From assembly GCA_024304995.1 (NCBI GenBank), contig JAMWZD010000001.1:767472-831471 (forward strand): a stretch of 64,000 nucleotides of DNA, written 5' to 3'. Numbering within the stretch: the stretch's first letter is position 1; the number at the start of each line of letters is the position of its first letter. A model generated the notes under the pieces. It was not told where the DNA came from. It was given only the letters and a program-made list of their open reading frames with translations, and did no database searches. The DNA is from Rickettsiales bacterium (GTDB taxonomy: Bacteria; Pseudomonadota; Alphaproteobacteria; Rickettsiales; UBA998). Positions 1 through 8,462 of this stretch are shown piece by piece. The translations under genes were made by a program, and so were the position numbers.

Positions 1-980
1 AAATTCGTCAGTTCAGAACGCTCTGTCAGCATGTCAGATTCCTGCTCTCTCAAACGTTGAATAAGTGGAGAATTTAACACTTCCGTTACCGTATCATACC
101 CTTCAGGGCTGGTGATAAGGCGTTTGGCATTGTTCAGGCGGGCGAGCTTTTGCTCCAACTCTGCGCGTGCTTCAACCAGTTGTTTGTTCAACTCGTCCAC
201 GCGCTTGTCACCCAATGTAAGCCCGTCTCCAAAATCACTCAGATTATGAGTATGTCTGAACACTTTTACTGCCTTTTCAGACTCATTGAGTTTGTTGTTA
301 AGTTCTTCGATGCGGGGCTTTAATTCTTCCACTGCCTTGTTCGTGAATGCCTGATCGGAATTGACCTGATGCGCCAGATATTCATACGCTATGGAATTTG
401 CAATCGTTTGCGCCAGCTTGGGGTCATGAGAGCGATAGGCAATGCGCACCGTGTAAGAGCGCGGGTCTTTGCTGACGGTCAGATTGTCCTGCACGGTATC
501 TGTTACGTTGATCAGTTGCGTTTGCTGGTCTATTGGCGCTTCGGGTTTTTTGTCTTTCACGCTGTTCATAAAGCTGCTTAAACCGCTTTTTGAATTAAAT
601 TCAGGATGGTTCAGCAGGTTCAGTTTTTCTATTACGCGGCGCACTACAGGGCTGGACTGAATCACGTCAATCTCACTTTGAATTGCCGCATTATCACTTT
701 CACTGCTCATGATGGCGGTTTCTAATGACAGGGCGGTGTTTGGCTGCACGTTTAGCTGCATCACTGTGGTGGCAGTGTAGGACGGGTTCACCACTGCAAG
801 ATACAGGATGCCAAGCGCCACACAAATGATGGTTACTAACCCGATAAACAATAAACGACGTTTGAAAATATCAAATAGTAAACGTAGATCCAGACTCTGA
901 TCAGCTGCCATCCCTTCTGTTCGGCTATAGGCAAGCCCAGCTACATTAGATTGAGGAGGGGTGTCTTGATATGACGTCAT
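1..980 (-). CDS. Wzz/chain-length determinant-like polysaccharide transport protein (3'-partial)
   Basis: The frame runs from an ATG at 980 to the window edge without a stop, so only the N-terminal ~326 residues are visible. The N-terminus (MTSYQDTPPQSNVAGLAYSR) is followed by a cytoplasmic segment with LLFDIFKRR and then a hydrophobic helix at about residues 45-65. A long, charged and partly coiled-coil periplasmic part follows. This is the layout of the Wzz/GumC polysaccharide co-polymerase family, inner-membrane proteins that set chain length or drive export of surface polysaccharide. The adjacent upstream gene is a Wza-like export lipoprotein, which supports the call. A C-terminal BY-kinase domain, if any, would lie outside the window. 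The family is fairly certain; the exact polysaccharide is unknown. Confidence 0.8.
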   Translation of the reverse strand, partial: MTSYQDTPPQSNVAGLAYSRTEGMAADQSLDLRLLFDIFKRRLLFIGLVTIICVALGILYLAVVNPSYTATTVMQLNVQPNTALSLETAIMSSESDNAAIQSEIDVIQSSPVVRRVIEKLNLLNHPEFNSKSGLSSFMNSVKDKKPEAPIDQQTQLINVTDTVQDNLTVSKDPRSYTVRIAYRSHDPKLAQTIANSIAYEYLAHQVNSDQAFTNKAVEELKPRIEELNNKLNESEKAVKVFRHTHNLSDFGDGLTLGDKRVDELNKQLVEARAELEQKLARLNNAKRLITSPEGYDTVTEVLNSPLIQRLREQESDMLTERSELTN

Positions 981-1013
981 AATAGTAAGTCCGTAGAAGT
1001 ATCGCGTTTATAT

Positions 1014-1055
1014 GATAAGTCGCTCCCGTATGTATCATACAAAGAGCGACTTATC
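1014..1055. other. Long intercistronic hairpin between wza-like and wzz-like genes
   Basis: Perfect 12-bp arms (GATAAGTCGCTC at 1014-1025, GAGCGACTTATC at 1044-1055) enclose a second nested inverted repeat (GTATG-TAT-CATAC). It lies in the 163-bp spacer between the Wza-like stop (1144) and the Wzz-like start (980), in the direction of transcription. No T-run follows it on the minus strand, so it is not a typical intrinsic terminator. It could be an mRNA stability or attenuation element, or a DNA-binding site. Confidence 0.5.
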
Positions 1056-1143
1056 ACCTTATTATTTTATTAACATTGTATTAACCGAAGTAAAGTTGCT
1101 TTGCAAGCGAAAATTCTTTTATTCAGCAATATCAATCAATAAA

Positions 1144-1869
1144 TTAGTTTTCTTCAGGGTTTAACTGATATCCCAGCGTAAAGTTAGGATTGATAAACTG
1201 TCTGACATACTGGTCATAATGCAGACCGAGGTTGCCAATACCACTGCGTGGTACGAAAACAACATCATATGGTGCTAAACGTATATCAGCTCTTGGGTCT
1301 TCACCAGAGCTTGCTGCTTCAAAGTCTGCTTTAAAGACCTGACCGCTATTGCCTGTGCCACGGCGCAGAATAACAATATCATCAATGCTGGCAGTGTTTG
1401 TTAAGCCCCCTGCCCGCGCGATGGCTTGCATGAAGGTCAGGTTTGGTCCAACGTTGATAAATTCACCCGCGCGCTGCACTTCCCCTGTGACATAAAAACG
1501 TGTCGGAGCGAATGATTTTACAATCACACCCACTTCAGGATTTTGCAGAATTTTAGAGTAGATATTCTGCAAAGACAGTTTCACCTGCTTTGGAGTACGT
1601 CCATATGCTTCAACATCTGTAGCCAGCGCTGTTGAAATCATTCCATCAGGACGCACAGTCACTGTTTCGTTCAATTCTGTGCTGAGAGGAAATTTAATTT
1701 CCAGCACATCTGCCACCTGAATTTTGTATGGCGCAAGATCATCAATCGTTGCGATCTGATCTGGTTCAAACGGCGCTGGCTCAAGATCACTATCAGCAAC
1801 ACGGCTAATACATCCAGTCAACATCATTAAGGCTGCACTAAGCAGTGCAAAGTTGCGTAAAACACCCAT
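1144..1869 (-). CDS. Polysaccharide export lipoprotein, Wza/Poly_export-SLBB family
   Basis: The 241-residue protein has a lipoprotein signal (LLSAALMMLTGC, lipobox Cys at residue 20). After the mature N-terminus comes a Poly_export-type region (about 45-120, with YKIQVADVLEIKF and VRPDGMIS) and an SLBB-like β-grasp region (about 125-205, with FYVTGEVQRAGEF and ARAGGLTNTA). Proteins of this family form the outer-membrane export channel for capsule or exopolysaccharide. It is shorter than E. coli Wza (~380 aa), as is usual for alphaproteobacterial ExoF/GumB-type members with one SLBB repeat. It is transcribed toward the Wzz-like gene, and the two presumably act as partner outer- and inner-membrane export components. 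The divergent promoter region with the TSUP gene lies at 1870-2007. Confidence 0.88.
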   Translation of the reverse strand: MGVLRNFALLSAALMMLTGCISRVADSDLEPAPFEPDQIATIDDLAPYKIQVADVLEIKFPLSTELNETVTVRPDGMISTALATDVEAYGRTPKQVKLSLQNIYSKILQNPEVGVIVKSFAPTRFYVTGEVQRAGEFINVGPNLTFMQAIARAGGLTNTASIDDIVILRRGTGNSGQVFKADFEAASSGEDPRADIRLAPYDVVFVPRSGIGNLGLHYDQYVRQFINPNFTLGYQLNPEEN

Positions 1870-2007
1870 ATCTTTATTTCCGTAAATCTATAGTTATATA
1901 TTGTTAACGTAACTTTATATCGCATCTCTGAACAAAATGTAACCCCCAATTTTGATTAAGAGAGTTTTTACTGTAAATTTCTGTCCATCGTCTGATATGA
2001 TTGCCAC

Positions 2008-3012
2008 ATGATTCTTTATCTGCCCATCGCGCAAATGTCGATTGACATACTTGCCCTGCTCGCCCTTGGTGCGGGAACAGGGGTGCTGGCGGGGTTGTTT
2101 GGTGTTGGTGGCGGGTTTTTGCTCACACCGTTTCTCATTTTTATGGGCATCCCCCCTGCTGTGGCTGTGGCGAGTTCTGCTAACCAGATTATTGCGTCAT
2201 CCATTTCAGGCTTTCATTCGCACTGGCTGAAAGACAATGTTGATTTCAAAATGGGCAGTCTGCTGCTGATTGGCGGGATGATTGGTTCATCATTGGGGGT
2301 ATGGCTCTTTTCATATCTCAAAACATTAGGGCAGATTGATCTGGTCATTTCGCTGAGCTATGTGCTGTTCCTGTCATTAATTGGCGGCTCTATGATGGCG
2401 GAAAGCATTTCGGCGATTGCAAAAAAACGCCGTAAGCGTCAGGTGGATGAGATATTGGTGGCAGCACATGTTGAAGTGAACGCGCCACAATCAGGCAATA
2501 TCAGAGAAATTAAAGTTGACCCGAATGTGACGGAACATAAACGCAAAAAGCCGTTAATGCACTGGTTGCCGTTGCATGTGTCGTTCCCAAAATCAGATCT
2601 GGAAATGAGTATATTACTGCCGCTTGGGTTATCATTAATGATTGGTGTGCTGGTGTCCATTCTTGGCATTGGCGGCGGTTTTTTTATGATTCCTGCCATG
2701 CTTTATATTCTGCGTATGCCAGCATCGGTAGTGGTGGGAACATCGTTATTTCAGGTGATATTTGTCACGGCAAACGTAACATTGCTTCATGCGATTACCA
2801 CACAAAGTGTTGATATTCTGCTGGCAGGGTTGATGCTGGTGGGTTCTTCCATAGGTGCGCAGCTTGGTGCGCGCATGGGCGTGAAGCTACCAGAGGAGAT
2901 TATGCGCGGGCTGTTGGCGCTGATCGTGCTTGGTGTTGCGCTGCGACTGGGCATTAATCTGGTGGCTACGCCTGATAATCTTTTCTCGGTCACACTGACA
3001 GGTGCATCATGA
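2008..3012 (+). CDS. TauE/SafE (TSUP) family membrane transporter, probable sulfite/organosulfonate exporter
   Basis: The 334-residue integral membrane protein has two homologous halves. Each carries the family's glycine-rich motif followed by a helix: FGVGGGFLLTPFLIF near residue 35 and LGIGGGFFMIPAML near residue 220. A hydrophilic cytoplasmic loop (about 135-195, rich in Lys/Arg) separates the halves. TSUP proteins export sulfite, sulfoacetate or related anions. It overlaps the next gene by 4 bp (ATGA) and belongs to the TSUP-TIGR02186-UspA trio common in alphaproteobacteria. A later Met (residue 10) is an alternative start. No clear Shine-Dalgarno sequence precedes either start. The substrate is inferred from the family only. 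Confidence 0.85.
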   Translation: MILYLPIAQMSIDILALLALGAGTGVLAGLFGVGGGFLLTPFLIFMGIPPAVAVASSANQIIASSISGFHSHWLKDNVDFKMGSLLLIGGMIGSSLGVWLFSYLKTLGQIDLVISLSYVLFLSLIGGSMMAESISAIAKKRRKRQVDEILVAAHVEVNAPQSGNIREIKVDPNVTEHKRKKPLMHWLPLHVSFPKSDLEMSILLPLGLSLMIGVLVSILGIGGGFFMIPAMLYILRMPASVVVGTSLFQVIFVTANVTLLHAITTQSVDILLAGLMLVGSSIGAQLGARMGVKLPEEIMRGLLALIVLGVALRLGINLVATPDNLFSVTLTGAS

Positions 3013-3764
3013 AAATATTGCTAGCACTGTTTTTCCTATGTTGTAGCGCGTTTCCCGCACTGGCAGACCGTCCATTAGTGGCAGAAGTCTCCAGCCATCA
3101 GATAACGATTCACACCAAATTTGATGGAACAGAACTAATATTATTCGGTGTGCGAAATGACCCGGGTGATATTATCGTGGTAGTGCGCGGCCCAGACAAG
3201 GAAGCGACTATACGCAAAAAAGAAAAGGTCTATGGCATCTGGGTGAATCGCAAAACACAGATATTTGATGCCATACCTTCATTTTATTCAGTAGCGTCCT
3301 CCCGCCCCTATGAAAACATCAAAAAAAGCATCTATTTTGATGCGCTGCAGATTGGCCATAACTACGCCATCCAGCGTTTCGGAGCCAATAACATGATGAT
3401 GATTTCGGAAGATGACCGCGCCGAACGTGAAATTTTCGCGCGTGCATTATTGCGGGAAATGCGCACCTTGTCGCTTTATAATGCAAAAACAGATGATATC
3501 ACTTTCATCGGGGGCGGGCTGTTTCGAACCAATATTCAGTTTCCTGACAATACGCCCACAGGAACGTATACAGCTGAAGTCTATCTTGTGAATGATGGAG
3601 AAATCAGCGGAATGCATACCACGCCGATTTTTGTTTATAAAAGCGGGCTGGATGCATTTGTTTATGATCTGGCGCATGAATCACCCGTGCTATATGGTAT
3701 CGTGGCGATATTAATGGCAGTTATTGGCGGATTACTGGCTATCAAACTTTTCAGCAAACGATGA
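3009..3764 (+). CDS. TIGR02186 family membrane-anchored protein of unknown function
   Basis: The 251-residue protein has a cleavable signal peptide (ILLALFFLCCSAFPALA), a periplasmic β-rich domain (with LVAEVSSHQITI and GTELILFGVR), and one C-terminal transmembrane helix (about 224-246, LYGIVAILMAVIGGLLAIKL) ending in a short basic tail. This topology and the position between a TSUP exporter and a Usp gene match the TIGR02186 family of alphaproteobacteria. Its biochemical role is not established. The constant linkage suggests an accessory periplasmic subunit of the exporter. The gene starts within the end of the transporter gene (ATGA overlap). Confidence 0.8.
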   Translation: MKILLALFFLCCSAFPALADRPLVAEVSSHQITIHTKFDGTELILFGVRNDPGDIIVVVRGPDKEATIRKKEKVYGIWVNRKTQIFDAIPSFYSVASSRPYENIKKSIYFDALQIGHNYAIQRFGANNMMMISEDDRAEREIFARALLREMRTLSLYNAKTDDITFIGGGLFRTNIQFPDNTPTGTYTAEVYLVNDGEISGMHTTPIFVYKSGLDAFVYDLAHESPVLYGIVAILMAVIGGLLAIKLFSKR

Positions 3765-3780
3765 TTGAGATGAGGACATA

Positions 3781-4335
3781 ATGACAGACGACAGACAGGA
3801 CAATAGACGCGCCCCGCGCCCCGCTGCCAGAATTGAGACGGGGGATGTCTCGCGTTATCGCTCCGCTATTGAAAACCCGCTGAAATTTCTGGTTTGCGTC
3901 GATCAGCGCCCCGAATCAGAAGTGGCGCTGCGTCTGGCATGTATTAAAGCGGCAAAACGTAACGGCCTGGTGGATATTCTGCATGTGATGGAACCACCAG
4001 AAGCGCAGACTTTGCTGCACGTCTCAGAGAAAATCCGTGAAGAACAGATTGAAGAAGCACAGATTCTGCTAAACAAACTGGCGCAGGTGGCGGAGGAAAT
4101 TACGCACAAAAAGCCTAATCTCATGCTGCGGGAAGGCCCGATTGGCGAAACTATCGTGCAGGTAGCGCAGGAAGATAATGGCGTGAACATGCTGGTGCTT
4201 GGGGTGGCAACTTCTGGCTCATCCCGCGGGCAGCTGGTAGCATGGCTTTCCACCCAACTCGGCGAAAAACTGATGATGCCAATGATGCTGATTCCAGGGA
4301 ATTTAACCGAGCAGCAGATTATTGAGATAAGTTAG
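3781..4335 (+). CDS. Universal stress protein (UspA family)
   Basis: The 184-residue protein has a charged N-terminal extension of about 35 residues, then a Usp fold: FLVCVDQRPESEVAL (strand 1 and the Asp of the nucleotide-binding site), a central DILHVMEPPE segment, and the C-terminal LGVATSG...GSSRGQ region resembling the G-2x-G-9x-G(S/T) ATP-binding loop. Usp proteins are cytoplasmic stress-response nucleotide-binding proteins. The gene begins 16 bp after the TIGR02186 gene and is the third member of that operon. The long N-terminal extension is typical of the alphaproteobacterial form. Confidence 0.88.
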   Translation: MTDDRQDNRRAPRPAARIETGDVSRYRSAIENPLKFLVCVDQRPESEVALRLACIKAAKRNGLVDILHVMEPPEAQTLLHVSEKIREEQIEEAQILLNKLAQVAEEITHKKPNLMLREGPIGETIVQVAQEDNGVNMLVLGVATSGSSRGQLVAWLSTQLGEKLMMPMMLIPGNLTEQQIIEIS

Positions 4336-4338
4336 GTT

Positions 4339-4920
4339 CTAACCTTTACCATGCACCCGCGTATCCACTGAATGCGCCACTTTTTCCGTCCATGAAGGTA
4401 CGTCCTTCAGGGCTGCGCCTGAAGCGAATAATCCGCCCCCTACTAACGCGCCTTTGCCAATATTGTCACTCATATCAGACAGAACATCCGATGACGTTCT
4501 TGCTGCATCTGCCCACGCACCCATAATGGTTTTATAATTATCTTTAAAATGCTCGTAGCTTTCAATATCTTTTGGCTCAAGCACATTTGCACGTATATCG
4601 TCAGGAATGTCAGGAATGTCAGGGAGGTCTTTTACAAAGGCATCAAGATCTGTCGCCTCACGTGCATTTGGCAGCGCGTCTCTGATATCCGCAGCAAATT
4701 CGGGAGCTTCTTTTTGAATTTTAATAAGAACAGAGGTCAGCGAACTCGCGCCGTTTGGCTCATTGGAATATGCCTCACTAAGCTGTTCTACTACCTGCCC
4801 CAAATCTTCAAACGTTTCAGAAGCAAACTGACCGATACCATCTTCAATGAACGCCGCACCAATTAGTCCGCCAATCCCAACACCCGCAAATGTCGCTTTT
4901 ATGATATTCCCAATACTCAT
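4339..4920 (-). CDS. Hypothetical protein with glycine-zipper-like N-terminus
   Basis: I do not recognise this 193-residue protein. The N-terminus (IIKATFAGVGIGGLIGAAFI) is a glycine-rich hydrophobic stretch that could insert in a membrane, and a second glycine-rich patch (GKGALVGGGLFASGAAL) lies near residues 155-172. Between them is an acidic helical region with a proline/aspartate-rich segment (DLPDIPDIPDDI). It converges with the Usp gene three bases away. The next gene upstream on this strand is tsaB, 45 bp away. Codon usage resembles that of its neighbours, so it is likely a real gene with no assignable function. Confidence 0.6.
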   Translation of the reverse strand: MSIGNIIKATFAGVGIGGLIGAAFIEDGIGQFASETFEDLGQVVEQLSEAYSNEPNGASSLTSVLIKIQKEAPEFAADIRDALPNAREATDLDAFVKDLPDIPDIPDDIRANVLEPKDIESYEHFKDNYKTIMGAWADAARTSSDVLSDMSDNIGKGALVGGGLFASGAALKDVPSWTEKVAHSVDTRVHGKG

Positions 4921-4965
4921 ATATCTCTCCGCATCAATCGTTTATACCACACCGCCATGACATTT

Positions 4966-5613
4966 TTATGACGAAAGCGCATTTTTCAAAAATGGTTTCG
5001 CTGCAATGGCGTCTGGCGCGCGGATATAAAGTGGGGTAGGCTTTATAAAGTCTGTAATAGTGTGATTATGCATATAATGCAGCAATGTGGGCGCAAATGC
5101 ATCAGCTTGCATAAGAATGTTGCCTAAGGCTTCCTGTGTGCTACATCGCGCTATTGCATGGTTGATGGCATCATTGCGGCGCAGTGCCATAGGCGCGGTT
5201 GCCACTGCCCTGCCCTGCGTCAGTTCAAAGCGCTGAAATGCATGGTCTTTTCGCCCTGCAGGAATGAGGCATTCAAATGGCTCACCTTCTTTAAGCTGTT
5301 TTGCGGCATAATATGCCATTAGCTCCAGCGAGGCGACGCCGTGACATGGAATGCCAGATGCAAATGCCAACCCCCTTGCCGCAGCGATGCCGATGCGCAC
5401 AGAGGTAAACCCACCAGGACCTGTGGTGGTTGTGATAAGCTGTATATCATTCAACGCACTATCTGCCTGTTGAAGCAGCGCATCTATCTGCGCAATTAAC
5501 CCCCCCGCCTGCTGATTGGGGGTGTCATCATGCAGGCTGGAAATTACCTTGCCATTGCTGCCAAGCGCAAGTGATGTGACTCCACGTGATGTGTCTATCG
5601 CTAATATCATCAT
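4966..5613 (-). CDS. tsaB: tRNA threonylcarbamoyladenosine biosynthesis protein TsaB
   Basis: The product has about 215 residues. TsaB is the ASKHA-fold partner of TsaD in forming t6A37 on ANN-decoding tRNAs. The N-terminus (MMILAIDTSRGVTSLAL) and the motifs TTGPGGFTSVRIGIAAARGLAF and PAGRKDHAF are characteristic. The frame is open 44 codons further upstream, but the conserved MILAIDTS puts the start at 5613 or 5610. This leaves a 48-bp divergent gap to mnmC (start 5662). The partner tsaD lies in the same window at 28879. Confidence 0.9.
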   Translation of the reverse strand: MMILAIDTSRGVTSLALGSNGKVISSLHDDTPNQQAGGLIAQIDALLQQADSALNDIQLITTTTGPGGFTSVRIGIAAARGLAFASGIPCHGVASLELMAYYAAKQLKEGEPFECLIPAGRKDHAFQRFELTQGRAVATAPMALRRNDAINHAIARCSTQEALGNILMQADAFAPTLLHYMHNHTITDFIKPTPLYIRAPDAIAAKPFLKNALSS

Positions 5614-5661
5614 AGATTGGCTATAGGTGAAAATGGGGTGAATGACAAGCAATGCTGTGCT

Positions 5662-7572
5662 ATGAACGGTTTTATGCACCGCACCACCCCTCCTCTGACC
5701 CACGCTGACGTTTATTTTGAAGATGGCGTGCCTATCTCCCGTCACTATGGTGATGTGTATTTCTCAAAGGCGGGTGGGATAGAGGAAGGATTACATACCT
5801 ATCTGGCTGCGAATCAGCTTCGCCTGCGTTTTGATAATGCCAGATTATTCACATTGGGTGAAATGGGATTTGGCACAGGATTAAACTTCCTGCTGTCACT
5901 GCGTTACTGGCGAGAGGCTGAAAATGGCGGACGTTTGCATTATGTCGCTATTGAAAAACATCCTATGATGTTAGCTGACCTGCAAAAGGCACATGCCGCC
6001 CTCCCTGAATTATCGGAATATAGTCAGTTATTATTACGGTGCTATCCTGCATTGATACGGGGCGCGCATCACTGCCACATTGCGCCTGATGTCACTTTAA
6101 CGCTATATTTTGATGAAGCCGCCACCGCCCTGCCCCAGCTGCCTGACAATTCAGTGAATGCATGGTTTCTGGATGGTTTCGCCCCTGCGAAGAATGATGC
6201 GATGTGGCAGAATAGGTTGTTGGATCAGATCGCCAGAACCACTCTGGCTGGCGGTACATTTTCAAGTTTCACATCTGTAGGTGCGGTGAAGCGCGGCTTG
6301 CAGGCAGCGGGTTTTGACGTGCGCAAGCAGAACGGGTATGGACGCAAGCGGGATATGCTGCTTGGCACAAAATCAGGAGCGCCTGCTGCCTGCTCGGTTC
6401 ATAGCACTCATGTGGCGGTGATTGGTGGCGGTCTATCTGGCGCTGCTGCTGCCTATGCCTGTGCGATGCAGGGGCATGAGGTCACTCTCTTTGAGCGCCA
6501 TAATCACTGCGCTCAGGAGGCGTCTGGCAATCCCGCAGGTATATTATATCCGCTACTCACAAAAGAATGGGATGCAGCCACCCTGTTTTATCTGACAGGG
6601 TATCAGCACAGCATTAACCTGTTGCGATCTATTGCATTTGATGGTTTTGAGTTATGCGGAATGCAGGATTACGGCAAGGATGCGGATCATTCAGCGCGTT
6701 TAGAGCGCATATGCGAGGATTTGCAACTGGATAAACGCATTGCCCATTGGGATGAGTTACAAAAAGCGCTTTGCTTCCCAGAGTCTGGCTGGGTGGACGT
6801 GCCAGAATGGATACATGCTATGTTGCAGCATAACAACATCACAGTGCATTCTGGTTGTGAGATTACCAGCATTAACAGAAGCAGCATCTGGGAACTGATA
6901 AATGCTTCAGGTGAGATATATCACGCTGAGAGCCTGATCATCGCCAATGCGCGGGATGCAGCGCAATTATTGCCGCATCGTCTGCCTATGCGGGCTATTA
7001 ACGGGCAGATCACCTATGTTCCTGAACAGTATGTTGCTGCCCCCCTCCCGCATGTGCTGTGCTATGGCGGTTATATGACACCGAATGTGAACGGGGTGCA
7101 TTATGTGGGAGCAACATTTCGAAAAGATGATGCATCACATAACGTTACGCTTGCAGACCATCAGATAAATTGCGAGCTGGTTCGCACTCAGTTTCCAGAT
7201 ATCTTTTCCAGCATTATGGATGAAACGTTGCTCGAGGGGCGCGTGGCTGCTCGCACAGTCAGTGCAGACAGGATGCCTATCGTGGGAGCGCTTTATGATA
7301 TGTCGCTTGTTGAACAGCTAAAAGAAACGGCTTATAGCAAAGCTGCATTTCAGGAGATAAAGGCTACGATGCCCCTAATGCCAGATTGCTATGTATCTTT
7401 GGCACATGCTGCGCGAGGGCTTGTCTCTGCGCCATTGGCAGGGCATATGATAGCGAATATGATCACTGCTAAAAAGAAAGGGAGCTATATGCCCCCTTCC
7501 CCATATTTTTCAGATATATTACATCCCGCACGATTTCTTTTGCGCGACTGGCGCAAAAACATGATTGCGTGA
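5662..7572 (+). CDS. mnmC: Bifunctional tRNA 5-methylaminomethyl-2-thiouridine biosynthesis protein MnmC
   Basis: The ~636-residue enzyme carries out the last two steps of mnm5s2U34 synthesis downstream of MnmE-MnmG. The N-terminal methyltransferase part (about 1-235) shows GDVYFSKAGG, LGEMGFGTGLNFL (SAM loop) and WFLDGFAPAKNDAMW. The C-terminal FAD oxidase begins with the dinucleotide-binding motif VIGGGLSGAAAAYACA (about 250-265) and ends with SLAHAARGLVSAPLAG. Its length is close to E. coli MnmC (668 aa). The ATG at 5662 is chosen because homologs start near this point. The frame also contains an ATG at 5617, 45 bases earlier, which would nearly abut the divergent tsaB start. The stop codon abuts the convergent gene at 7573. 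Confidence 0.93.
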   Translation: MNGFMHRTTPPLTHADVYFEDGVPISRHYGDVYFSKAGGIEEGLHTYLAANQLRLRFDNARLFTLGEMGFGTGLNFLLSLRYWREAENGGRLHYVAIEKHPMMLADLQKAHAALPELSEYSQLLLRCYPALIRGAHHCHIAPDVTLTLYFDEAATALPQLPDNSVNAWFLDGFAPAKNDAMWQNRLLDQIARTTLAGGTFSSFTSVGAVKRGLQAAGFDVRKQNGYGRKRDMLLGTKSGAPAACSVHSTHVAVIGGGLSGAAAAYACAMQGHEVTLFERHNHCAQEASGNPAGILYPLLTKEWDAATLFYLTGYQHSINLLRSIAFDGFELCGMQDYGKDADHSARLERICEDLQLDKRIAHWDELQKALCFPESGWVDVPEWIHAMLQHNNITVHSGCEITSINRSSIWELINASGEIYHAESLIIANARDAAQLLPHRLPMRAINGQITYVPEQYVAAPLPHVLCYGGYMTPNVNGVHYVGATFRKDDASHNVTLADHQINCELVRTQFPDIFSSIMDETLLEGRVAARTVSADRMPIVGALYDMSLVEQLKETAYSKAAFQEIKATMPLMPDCYVSLAHAARGLVSAPLAGHMIANMITAKKKGSYMPPSPYFSDILHPARFLLRDWRKNMIA

Positions 7573-7773
7573 TTAACCGCCAATCATAGCGCAGGCAGCT
7601 TTACCGCTTGCTGCATATTGCATCATGGAAATGCCAGTTACCAGCATACCGAAGGTAACAGCTAATGTAATATAAGTACGTTCAGTTGAACCATACAAAA
7701 ATTCACCAACAGGAAGCAATTTTTCGCGAATGCTTTCCAGTGTGAATTTATAAGAATTTTGTGTTAATTGCAT
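7573..7773 (-). CDS. Small single-span membrane protein, hypothetical
   Basis: The 66-residue protein has a charged/aromatic N-terminal half and one transmembrane helix (about 34-58, TYITLAVTFGMLVTGISMMQ). I do not recognise the family. The translation start is well defined: GGGAG lies 7 nt before the ATG. That Shine-Dalgarno sequence is part of a 15-bp hairpin with a segment just downstream of rplI, so translation may be controlled by structure. It is transcribed in the same direction as rplI, 92 bp downstream, and converges with mnmC without any gap. Confidence 0.6.
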   Translation of the reverse strand: MQLTQNSYKFTLESIREKLLPVGEFLYGSTERTYITLAVTFGMLVTGISMMQYAASGKAACAMIGG

Positions 7774-7778
7774 ATTAA

Positions 7779-7845
7779 ATCTCCCGCTTTAACATGAATT
7801 GTACCATAAAACAGTGTGTGATACAAGCCAGCTAAAACGGGAGAT
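7779..7845 (-). promoter_or_regulatory. Stem-loop sequestering the Shine-Dalgarno sequence of the 66-aa gene (or rplI terminator)
   Basis: On the minus-strand RNA the segment 7845-7831 (ATCTCCCGTTTTAGC) can pair along 15 bp with 7793-7779 (GTTAAAGCGGGAGAT), using two G-U wobbles. On the plus strand the same two positions would be mismatches, so the pairing favours the sense RNA of rplI and the 66-aa gene. The 3' arm contains GGGAG, the Shine-Dalgarno sequence of the gene starting at 7773. No long U-run follows, so an SD-masking role is at least as likely as termination. Confidence 0.55.
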
Positions 7846-7865
7846 AAATTACTTTGACGTAAATA

Positions 7866-8381
7866 TTAAGCCGCGTCTTCCTGAACGGGCTCTTCTTTTT
7901 TGTCATCTTCTTCGATTGTGTCATAAGCAGAGCTTTCTGCGTTGCGCACAACCTGAATATCGAAAGTAACTTTCACTTCAGGGTGCAACTGCCACGTTGC
8001 CTGATACAGACCAAGTGATTTAATAGTAGAGAGCAAATCAATCTGCTGACGTTCTGCGTCATATCCTGCTTCCTGCAATGCTGCTGCCACGTCACGTACC
8101 GCCACAGAACCAAACAGTTTGCCATCATCACTTGCCTGACGTATCACTTTTACAGAAATCGTGCCAAGTCCATCTGCTTTTTTCTGTGCAGCTTCGCGTT
8201 TTTCAACATTCTGCTTTTCAAGTGCTTCGCGCTGCGCTTCAAATTCTTTCACGTTCGCTTTAGTTGCGCGAATGGCTTTTCCTGTGGGGATCAAGAAGTT
8301 ACGTCCATACCCGTCTTTCACGGTGACTAATTCGCCAACATTGCCGAGGCGTGAGACGTGCTCTAATAAAATCACTTCCAT
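7866..8381 (-). CDS. rplI: 50S ribosomal protein L9
   Basis: The 171-residue protein starts with the diagnostic L9 N-domain (MEVILLEHVSRLGNVGELV, VKDGYGRNFLIPTGKA), followed by the long connecting helix (about 45-75) and the C-terminal domain (about 80-150, KLFGSVAVRDVAAAL). An acidic tail (DTIEEDDKKEEPVQEDAA) extends it beyond the ~149 residues of E. coli L9, as is common in alphaproteobacteria. It lies 81 bp downstream of a DUF2232 membrane protein. rpsF and rpsR, the usual operon partners, are not found here. Confidence 0.97.
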   Translation of the reverse strand: MEVILLEHVSRLGNVGELVTVKDGYGRNFLIPTGKAIRATKANVKEFEAQREALEKQNVEKREAAQKKADGLGTISVKVIRQASDDGKLFGSVAVRDVAAALQEAGYDAERQQIDLLSTIKSLGLYQATWQLHPEVKVTFDIQVVRNAESSAYDTIEEDDKKEEPVQEDAA

Positions 8382-8462
8382 GATAATGTCCTGTGTTCAA
8401 TATATTATGTTAGCCGTCCTCTATAGAGGGTTCTTCTGCCAAATGCAAGTATAACCTACGAT

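Noticed and set aside
5617-5661. Upstream ATG at 5617 as the mnmC start
   Set aside because: The extension has no family counterpart and would nearly abut the divergent tsaB start. The ATG at 5662 fits homologs.
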